Shown piece after piece: positions 61,358-64,000 of a DNA stretch of 64,000 nt (position 1 is the stretch's first letter; the number at the start of each line of letters is the position of its first letter). This DNA comes from M3007 sp040397785 (GTDB taxonomy: Bacteria; Bacteroidota; Bacteroidia; Chitinophagales; Saprospiraceae). The stretch is taken from positions 11,077-75,076 of the forward strand of contig JBBAVI010000016.1 of the NCBI GenBank assembly GCA_040397785.1, written 5' to 3'. Under the pieces are notes generated by a model that searched no databases, was not told the origin of the DNA, and saw nothing but the letters and a program-made list of their open reading frames with translations. Position numbers and translations under genes: made by a program.

Positions 61358-63664
61358 TTAATCTACCCGATTCACACTGTTCACCCCGTCAAAGGTTTTT
61401 AGTGCCATAATTGCGCGTTGCAATTGGTCGATATTGGCTACAACCAGCCCAATTCGGCCCTCAAAATAGCCTGCATCGCCACTGATCGAGAAAGAACGAA
61501 TGTTGATGCCCAGGCCCGCGATCCGGTCGGTCAGTTGTTGAATTACCCCCGGACCACTGTCAATCCCGGTCACAATAATGTCGGCCACAAAGTCCGATTT
61601 TACGGTAAGCCCCCATTCCGCTTTAAGAACGCGGTGGGAATAATTGACCAACAAGTGGTTGGCATTCGGGCAAGTAGTGCGGTGTATTTTTAGTCCACCC
61701 TGAATTAAAACAAAGCCAAAAATTGGATCGCCCTGCACGGGGTTACAGCACGTAGCGAAAGCATATTGATAATAATTGCCAGGTTCGCCATTAATAAAGA
61801 CTTCCGGTCGGTTTCCTGTTTTTAATTTAGGCGCAGCATAAGTGTCGGATATGTTGGCGGGTGCCTCGGAACGCGCTATTTTTTCCTCAACTTCCACCAG
61901 TTTAGCGCCATCCGCCCGGAAGCGCTTGAGTTCGCCCAAATCAACCTGTTGCAAATGAATGGCACTCAAAAACTCCATGCGGTTGGGGAAACCAAACCAT
62001 TTGGCCAGCATATCCACATTTTCCTCCACCGGCACTTTATAGCCATTGAGTTTGCGTTCCAGAATTTCTTTTCCGTAGGCCGCCTGGTCGCGTTTTGCTT
62101 CTTTTAACGCCTGGCGAATACGGTTTTTGGCTTTTGCCGTTGCTACGAATTGAAGCCAGTCTTCGGTGGGTTTTTGGTTTTTTTGGGTAATCACCTGCAC
62201 CTGATCGCCACTTTGCAACACATACGAAATCGGCACCAGGCGGTTGTTGATTTTTACCGACTGGCAGGTACAACCCAAATCGGAGTGGATACTAAAGGCA
62301 AAATCGAGCGCTGTGGCACCTTCCGGCAATATTTTCATTTCTCCTTTGGGCGTGTATACGTGCACGCCTTCGGCAAATAAATTACTTTGGAAATCGGCCA
62401 AAAACTCTACCGCACTGCCCGAATCGTTGCCGTCTAGCGTTTCACGCACCTGGTTCAACCAGTTTTCAAACACATCCACTTTATTGCCCATGCCTTTGAT
62501 GCCCTTGTATTTCCAGTGGGCAGCAAAACCGCGTTCGGCAATTTCATCCATGCGTTCGGAGCGAATTTGCACCTCTACATATCGACCTTGGGGACCGATT
62601 ACGGTGGTATGCAAGGATTCGTAACCGTTTGCTTTAGGGCTGGTAATCCAGTCTTTCAGGCGTTCGGCAATGGGTTTATAATAATCCGTAACCGCCGTGT
62701 ACACTTGCCAACAGGAAAGGCGTTCGTGCGCAGTGGGTACATCGACCACAATTCGGATGGCAAAAAGATCATAAATGTCCTCGAAAGCGACGTGTTTACT
62801 TTTAATTTTATTTCGAATTGAATAGATGCTTTTAGGGCGGCCGGTGATGCGCACCTTTACCTCCATTTCCTGTAAAGACTCCTTTATGGGTTTGATAAAC
62901 TCCTCAATGTAGAGTTCGCGGCTGCGCTTTGTTTGCGCCAGTTTGTCGGCTAGTTCGTGGTATTCCTCCGGATGTGTGATTTTCAGACAGATATCATGAA
63001 ATTCACTTTTAATTTTATATAAACCCAATCGGTGGGCAAGTGGTGCATAAATCGTAGAGGTTTCGGCAGCAATTTTCAGTTGCTTGTGTTGCGCCATGCT
63101 TTTGATGGTGCGCAGGTTGTGCAGGCGGTCGGCCATTTTAATCAGTACCACCCGCACATCGCCGATCATGGCTTTGAGTACTTTACTCAGGTTTTCGGCT
63201 TGCGGACTTTCCGAATCGTGCAATCCATCGAGTTTTGTTAAGCCATCCACAATGAGTGCAACGCGATCGCCAAATTGGTCGTGTATTTGTTTGAGGGACA
63301 CATCGGTATCTTCCACAACATCATGCAAAAGTGCGCACACCACGGCGGTTGGACCTAATCCGATTTCTTCCACACAAATACGGGCAACTTCAATGGGGTG
63401 TAGGATGTAAGGTTCGCCCGATTTGCGGCGTTGTTTCTGATGCGCTTGCGCGGCCAGCTCAAAAGCAGCGCGGATGAGTTGGCTGTCGCGTTTGTCGATG
63501 GGGGTTTTAATCGACTTCAATAAATTGCGATAGGCGCGCTGGATTAAAGCCCGATCGTTGCCTTCACCAGGTATTGCCACGTCTTTCACAGCGGGCGTAA
63601 TTTCTTCCTGCAACCCGGCCACGCGGGGTTCCGAGTTCAAAATAATTGATTCATCCTGCTCCAT
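61358..63664 (-). CDS. Bifunctional (p)ppGpp synthetase/hydrolase of the RelA/SpoT family
   Basis: 768 aa, the usual length of a long RSH enzyme. It sets the level of the alarmone (p)ppGpp. N-terminal HD hydrolase domain with HPIEVARI and LLHDVVEDTD intact (H and D metal ligands), then the synthetase domain with ITGRPKSIYSIRNKI, FAIRIVVD and GYESLHTTVIGP. The TGS domain follows (HVYTPKGEMKILPEGATALDFAF), then a conserved Cys region (CCNPVQGDPIFGFV) and a C-terminal ACT domain (ADIIVTGIDSGPGVIQQLTDRI). Because both active-site motifs are present it should be bifunctional. A near-perfect promoter precedes it. Confidence 0.95.
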   Translation of the reverse strand: MEQDESIILNSEPRVAGLQEEITPAVKDVAIPGEGNDRALIQRAYRNLLKSIKTPIDKRDSQLIRAAFELAAQAHQKQRRKSGEPYILHPIEVARICVEEIGLGPTAVVCALLHDVVEDTDVSLKQIHDQFGDRVALIVDGLTKLDGLHDSESPQAENLSKVLKAMIGDVRVVLIKMADRLHNLRTIKSMAQHKQLKIAAETSTIYAPLAHRLGLYKIKSEFHDICLKITHPEEYHELADKLAQTKRSRELYIEEFIKPIKESLQEMEVKVRITGRPKSIYSIRNKIKSKHVAFEDIYDLFAIRIVVDVPTAHERLSCWQVYTAVTDYYKPIAERLKDWITSPKANGYESLHTTVIGPQGRYVEVQIRSERMDEIAERGFAAHWKYKGIKGMGNKVDVFENWLNQVRETLDGNDSGSAVEFLADFQSNLFAEGVHVYTPKGEMKILPEGATALDFAFSIHSDLGCTCQSVKINNRLVPISYVLQSGDQVQVITQKNQKPTEDWLQFVATAKAKNRIRQALKEAKRDQAAYGKEILERKLNGYKVPVEENVDMLAKWFGFPNRMEFLSAIHLQQVDLGELKRFRADGAKLVEVEEKIARSEAPANISDTYAAPKLKTGNRPEVFINGEPGNYYQYAFATCCNPVQGDPIFGFVLIQGGLKIHRTTCPNANHLLVNYSHRVLKAEWGLTVKSDFVADIIVTGIDSGPGVIQQLTDRIAGLGINIRSFSISGDAGYFEGRIGLVVANIDQLQRAIMALKTFDGVNSVNRVD

Positions 63665-63699
63665 AATTCCTACTGTTTCACATTTTTTTGATCGCTTTA

Positions 63700-63730
63700 C
63701 AAAAATAAGCTAAAAATCCTGCAATTCAAA
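63700..63730 (-). promoter_or_regulatory. Promoter of the RelA/SpoT gene
   Basis: On the minus strand TTTG (63730-63727), 19 nt, TATTTTTG (63707-63700): an exact fit to the Bacteroidota -33/-7 pattern, 36 nt before the ATG at 63664. Confidence 0.75.
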
Positions 63731-63772
63731 GCCATTTGGCAACTGTTAACTGTTTTTATAATCATTCTACAT

Positions 63773-63803
63773 TTTGAGTTTCCAAAAAATGTCTATACTT
63801 TTG
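63773..63803 (+). promoter_or_regulatory. Promoter of tRNA-Leu
   Basis: TTTG (63773-63776), 19 nt, TACTTTTG (63796-63803): an exact fit, about 115 nt before the tRNA. It is divergent from the RelA/SpoT promoter, with 42 nt between the two -33 boxes. Confidence 0.75.
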
Positions 63804-63917
63804 CACTCCTTTTCTAGGGCTTGTTATCCAGTGGTAATTTGAAACTTATGTTTTTCTGCAAGGAAGAATTGTAAGTCAGCAAAGAACATACCACAAATAA
63901 CATTTAAGTGTTAAAAT

Positions 63918-63999
63918 GCGGGCGTGGCGAAATTGGTAGACGTACCAGACTTAGGATCTGGCGCCGTGAGGCATGGGGGTTCGAGTCCCTCCGCCCGCA
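63918..63999 (+). tRNA. tRNA-Leu (anticodon TAG)
   Basis: The 7-bp acceptor stem GCGGGCG (63918-63924) pairs with CGCCCGC (63992-63998), with discriminator A at 63999. The anticodon stem CCAGA/TCTGG closes the loop CTTAGGA, anticodon TAG (63952-63954), reading CUN codons. The extra arm (GCGCCGTGAGGC region) is long, as in tRNA-Leu, and the T-arm has GGTTCGAGTCC. A C follows at 64000, possibly the first base of an encoded CCA or of downstream sequence. Confidence 0.95.
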
Positions 64000-64000
64000 C

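Overview
The window reads as a chromosomal segment of a Bacteroidota bacterium, most likely of the Saprospiria (Saprospiraceae-like) group. The evidence is: type IX secretion (T9SS) cargo with both kinds of C-terminal sorting domain, a PorP/SprF protein beside a giant adhesin, OmpA/PD40 proteins, DUF4286, and promoters of the Bacteroidota type (TTTG, about 19 nt, TAnnTTTG). The lineage below phylum is an inference. I see no prophage, insertion sequence, CRISPR array or rRNA. The only RNA gene is a tRNA-Leu(TAG) at the right edge.

Layout. 1-3.9 kb (minus): threonine synthase (cut by the window edge), an OmpA/PD40 envelope protein and a thiolase. 4.0-6.3 kb: an unrecognised secreted protein meets, tail to tail, a gene resembling the N-terminal part of McrB-type proteins. 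6.3-8.6 kb: an AlkB-type alkane hydroxylase diverges from a PaaE-type flavin/2Fe-2S reductase, a candidate hydroxylase with its own electron donor. 8.8-11.8 kb: ComEC and a three-HhH ComEA-like protein (DNA uptake). 11.8-16.8 kb (minus): a TPR membrane protein and the split proton-translocating transhydrogenase operon pntAA-pntAB-pntB. 16.9-21.4 kb: GH20 hexosaminidase and a secreted beta-helix T9SS cargo. 21.6-23.1 kb: ALDH7-family dehydrogenase. 23.4-27.9 kb: a 1,512-residue SprB-repeat T9SS cargo. 28.3-30.2 kb: an RsuA/RluB-type pseudouridine synthase with a very long Arg/Asn/Gly repeat extension. 30.2-33.1 kb: succinate-semialdehyde dehydrogenase and a Gfo/Idh/MocA oxidoreductase. 33.2-34.8 kb: a small predicted outer-membrane protein, a DUF3592 gene split by an in-frame TGA, and DUF4286. 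35.0-43.9 kb: a type-B T9SS cargo, a PIG-L deacetylase, an alpha/beta hydrolase, a polysaccharide deacetylase, gltX and a small conserved-looking protein. 44.1-55.2 kb: a compact three-gene surface module (2,666-residue adhesin, PorP/SprF, OmpA/PD40). 55.2-64 kb: a secreted metallophosphoesterase, the operon fabH - polytopic membrane protein - NahK-like kinase, an EamA permease, the bifunctional RelA/SpoT and tRNA-Leu.

How the genes fit together. Most of the accessory coding capacity is cell-surface: four T9SS cargo proteins, two OmpA/PD40 proteins and one PorP/SprF. This suggests a gliding or attached lifestyle with polymer use (GH20, PIG-L, polysaccharide deacetylase, NahK-like kinase). The rest is core metabolism. 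The strongest items for a second look are the in-frame TGA in the DUF3592 gene, the AlkB/reductase pair, the adhesin-SprF-OmpA module, the near-leaderless gltX, the repeat-extended pseudouridine synthase and several unexplained palindromic intergenic elements. I did not find a clearly new defence or mobile system.
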